This document shows positions 6,227 through 7,328 of a stretch of DNA of 7,328 nucleotides, one piece after another; the stretch's first letter is position 1; every line of letters begins with the position of its first letter. The notes under the pieces are model-generated. The model did not search any database, was not told where the DNA came from, and saw only the letters and a list, made by a program, of their open reading frames with translations. The position numbers were made by a program, and so were the translations under genes. Location of the stretch: contig JAFVAS010000315.1 in NCBI GenBank assembly GCA_017480395.1, forward strand, positions 1 through 7,328, in the 5' to 3' direction. This DNA is from Oscillospiraceae bacterium (GTDB lineage Bacteria; Bacillota; Clostridia; Oscillospirales; Oscillospiraceae).

Positions 6227-6282
6227 AAAATTATTGTTTTATTTAACTTTCTACCGGGAGCATAGCACAAAAATTATTGTTT
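6227..6282. repeat. 13-bp direct repeat in the membrane-operon promoter and leader
   Basis: AAAATTATTGTTT occurs at 6227-6239 and again, identical, at 6270-6282, with starts 43 bp apart. The first copy lies in the predicted leader of the membrane-protein gene, just upstream of its ribosome-binding site; the second lies in the spacer next to the -35 box. The region is AT-rich, which raises the chance rate, but 13 identical bases within 56 bp is still notable. Confidence 0.6.
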
Positions 6283-6287
6283 GTCAA
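6259..6287 (-). promoter_or_regulatory. Promoter of the membrane protein-regulator-lipoprotein operon
   Basis: On the minus strand TTGACA (6282-6287) is a perfect -35 box, the spacer is 17 nt, and TATGCT (6259-6264) is the -10 box. The start point is expected near 6252, giving a leader of about 39 nt. The -35 box sits inside the AT-rich dyad described separately, so a bound regulator should block RNA polymerase. Confidence 0.8.
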
Positions 6288-6292
6288 TAATT
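6272..6292. promoter_or_regulatory. Candidate operator for the YozG-like regulator
   Basis: The perfect dyad AATTATTG (6272-6279), N5, CAATAATT (6285-6292) covers the -35 box of the minus-strand operon. The same half-site, AATTATTG, recurs at 6229-6236 in the leader. This arrangement fits autorepression by a small dimeric Cro/CI protein, but the assignment to the operon's own regulator is inference. Confidence 0.45.
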
Positions 6293-6307
6293 ATTTTCCT
6301 GTAATGA

Positions 6308-6329
6308 TTTGTGACGTTTGGGTCACAAA
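6308..6329. promoter_or_regulatory. Perfect 22-bp dyad TTTGTGAC-N6-GTCACAAA between divergent promoters
   Basis: Two 8-bp arms (6308-6315 and 6322-6329) flank GTTTGG. The centre is about 75 bp upstream of the predicted pyruvate carboxylase start point and about 66 bp upstream of that of the minus-strand operon, positions typical of an upstream activator site. The TGTGA...TCACA core recalls CRP-family and Rex operators, but those have 6 bp between the pentamers and this has 8. TnrA/GlnR boxes (TGTNA-N7-TNACA) also differ by one. The binding protein is not identified. Confidence 0.5.
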
Positions 6330-6357
6330 GTTTTGTAATAAAGTTTTAGAAAAACCA

Positions 6358-6386
6358 TTGCAAAAGATACCAGAACTTGTTATCAT
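6358..6386 (+). promoter_or_regulatory. Promoter of the pyruvate carboxylase gene
   Basis: TTGCAA (6358-6363), a 17-nt spacer and TATCAT (6381-6386); the start point is expected near 6393, leaving a leader of about 80 nt before TTG 6474. Just upstream lie two AAAGTTTT copies (6327-6334 and 6340-6347). The leader contains a 6-bp hairpin, AGTGGA-CTTC-TCCACT (6405-6420), but no recognisable riboswitch. Confidence 0.7.
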
Positions 6387-6457
6387 AGAACCAGCATGAC
6401 CGACAGTGGACTTCTCCACTTCCATCCAATGGATTTTCCCGCAGTATTCTATCAAAG

Positions 6458-6463
6458 AAAGGA
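6458..6463 (+). promoter_or_regulatory. Ribosome-binding site supporting a TTG start for pyc
   Basis: AAAGGA at 6458-6463 is followed by 10 nt and TTG 6474. Aligned to a full AAAGGAGG, the spacing equals the 8 nt seen for the HAD gene. The in-frame ATG at 6429 has no comparable site upstream. Confidence 0.6.
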
Positions 6464-6473
6464 CTGGATCACT

Positions 6474-7328
6474 TTGGCTGTACGAACCTTTAACAAAGTG
6501 CTGGCCGCCAACCGCGGCGAGATCGCCATCCGCATCTTCCGGGCCTGCTACGACCTGGGCCTGCACACGGTGGCCATGTACTCCAACGAGGACACCAACT
6601 CCCTCTTCCGCACCAAGGCGGACGAGGCCTATCTGATCGGCGAGAACCAGAGTCCCCTGGGCGCCTATCTAGATATCCCCGGCATCATCGACCTGGCCAA
6701 GCGCCGCGGCGTGGACGCCATCCACCCCGGCTACGGCTTCCTGTCCGAGAACGCGGAGTTCGCCCGGGCCTGCGAGGCCGCCGGCATCACCTTCATCGGC
6801 CCCCCCGCCGATGTGCTGGCCAACATGGGCGACAAGCTGGCCGCAAAGGCCACCGCCATCGCCTGCGGCGTGCCCATCATCCCCGGCTGCACCGAGCCGC
6901 TGAAGGACGCGGATGAGGCCCTGGAGAAGGCCGTCAGCTTCGGCTTCCCCATCATCCTGAAGGCGGCCGCCGGCGGCGGCGGACGCGGCATGCGCCGCTG
7001 CGACACCCCGGAGGAGGTCAAGCCCGCCTTCGAGCTGGTCAAGGGCGAGGCCAAGAAGGCCTTCGGCAACGATGACATCTTCATCGAGAAGTTCCTGGTG
7101 GAGCCCAAGCACATCGAGGTGCAGATCCTGGCCGACAAGTACGGCCACGTCTACCACGTCGGCGAGCGGGACTGCTCCCTCCAGTGCCGCTATCAGAAGG
7201 TGGTGGAGTTCGCCCCGGCGTGGAGCGTCCCCAAGGCCACCATCGAGGCCCTGCACGAGGACGCGGTCAAGATCGCCAAGAGCGTGGGCTATGTCTCCGC
7301 CGGCACCGTGGAGTTCCTGGTGGACAAG
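6474..7328 (+). CDS. pyc: Pyruvate carboxylase, N-terminal part (biotin carboxylase domain; 3' end outside window)
   Basis: The frame is open from the probable TTG start to the window edge, giving 285 of the roughly 1,140 residues usual for pyruvate carboxylase, which makes oxaloacetate from pyruvate, bicarbonate and ATP using biotin. Visible here: the FNKVLAANRGEIAIRIFRA N-terminus (6-24), the KADEAYLIG and AYLDI segments typical of pyruvate rather than acetyl-CoA carboxylases, HPGYGFLSEN (84-93), MGDK (118-121, ATP lysine K121), the ATP-grasp glycine loop GGGGRGM (167-173) after K163, FIEKF (203-207), and ERDCS (231-235) preceding QKVVEFAP. Two positions differ from the usual QRRHQK: C238 for Arg and Y240 for His. 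ATG 6429 would add 15 residues. The gene diverges from the membrane operon and has its own promoter with an upstream dyad. A free-standing biotin carboxylase subunit (PycA/AccC) cannot be fully excluded, since the carboxyltransferase and biotin domains are not in view. Confidence 0.88.
   Translation, partial: MAVRTFNKVLAANRGEIAIRIFRACYDLGLHTVAMYSNEDTNSLFRTKADEAYLIGENQSPLGAYLDIPGIIDLAKRRGVDAIHPGYGFLSENAEFARACEAAGITFIGPPADVLANMGDKLAAKATAIACGVPIIPGCTEPLKDADEALEKAVSFGFPIILKAAAGGGGRGMRRCDTPEEVKPAFELVKGEAKKAFGNDDIFIEKFLVEPKHIEVQILADKYGHVYHVGERDCSLQCRYQKVVEFAPAWSVPKATIEALHEDAVKIAKSVGYVSAGTVEFLVDK

Noticed and set aside
5038..6270. Minus-strand 410-aa open frame overlapping the membrane protein and regulator genes
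   Set aside because: It is an alternative frame of the same strand, Gly/Ala/Arg-rich, starting within the promoter region and lacking the coherent hydrophobic pattern of the true frame.
6393..6473. Possible riboswitch or attenuator in the pyc leader
   Set aside because: Only a 6-bp hairpin and an 11-bp ATCCAATGGAT palindrome are visible; there is no terminator-like stem with a T-tract and no known aptamer pattern.
6406..6636. Plus-strand 76-aa open frame at the start of pyc
   Set aside because: It is a different frame from the clear biotin carboxylase reading and becomes Thr/Pro/Arg-rich where it overlaps that gene.

Overview
The window is about 60% G+C and densely coded. The genes are separated by short AT-richer intergenic stretches that carry clear sigma-A-type promoters (TTGACA/TATAAT-like boxes with 17-nt spacers) and AAAGGAGG-type ribosome-binding sites. 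Together with the protein types (YozG-like mini-regulator, DUF2975-like membrane protein, clostridial-style AraC regulator, pyruvate carboxylase), this suggests a high-GC gut Clostridia/Oscillospiraceae-like Firmicute. That placement is an inference from style, not from a marker gene.

Left part (1-2102, all + strand): the last 71 codons of a shikimate kinase gene (aroK) are followed after 1 nt by a complete PHP-domain phosphoesterase gene of the RNase AM/TrpH/YciV type. A monocistronic AraC-family regulator follows, with its own promoter. A 16-bp hairpin at 2108-2142 separates it from the convergent ornithine carbamoyltransferase gene.

Middle part (2157-3992): argF (minus strand) and a HAD-family hydrolase (plus strand) diverge from a 144-bp intergenic region. 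It contains two back-to-back promoters whose -35 boxes are only 17 bp apart. The HAD gene ends at a second convergent hairpin (3996-4027).

Right part (4031-6212, minus strand): a three-gene operon encodes, in transcription order, a 322-aa polytopic membrane protein with a DUF2975-like C-terminal half, a 78-aa Cro/CI regulator of the YozG type, and a 328-aa lipoprotein of unknown function. The promoter is excellent and carries a candidate operator: an AATTATTG-N5-CAATAATT dyad on the -35 box plus a 13-bp repeat of the same motif in the leader. This cassette is the most likely undescribed system here. A membrane protein paired with a YozG-type regulator is a recurrent but poorly understood pairing; the extra N-terminal membrane domain and the coupled lipoprotein are unusual additions.

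Far right (6474-7328, + strand): the N-terminal quarter of pyruvate carboxylase runs off the window. It probably starts at TTG 6474. Its promoter lies divergent to the membrane-protein operon. Between the two promoters sits a perfect TTTGTGAC-N6-GTCACAAA dyad resembling, but not matching in spacing, CRP- or Rex-type operators.

The metabolic genes (shikimate kinase, OTC, pyruvate carboxylase) are housekeeping and share no obvious pathway; the window is a set of small independent transcription units. No RNA gene, mobile element or CRISPR array was seen, and no gene-free stretch exceeds 300 bases (the longest is 6213-6473).
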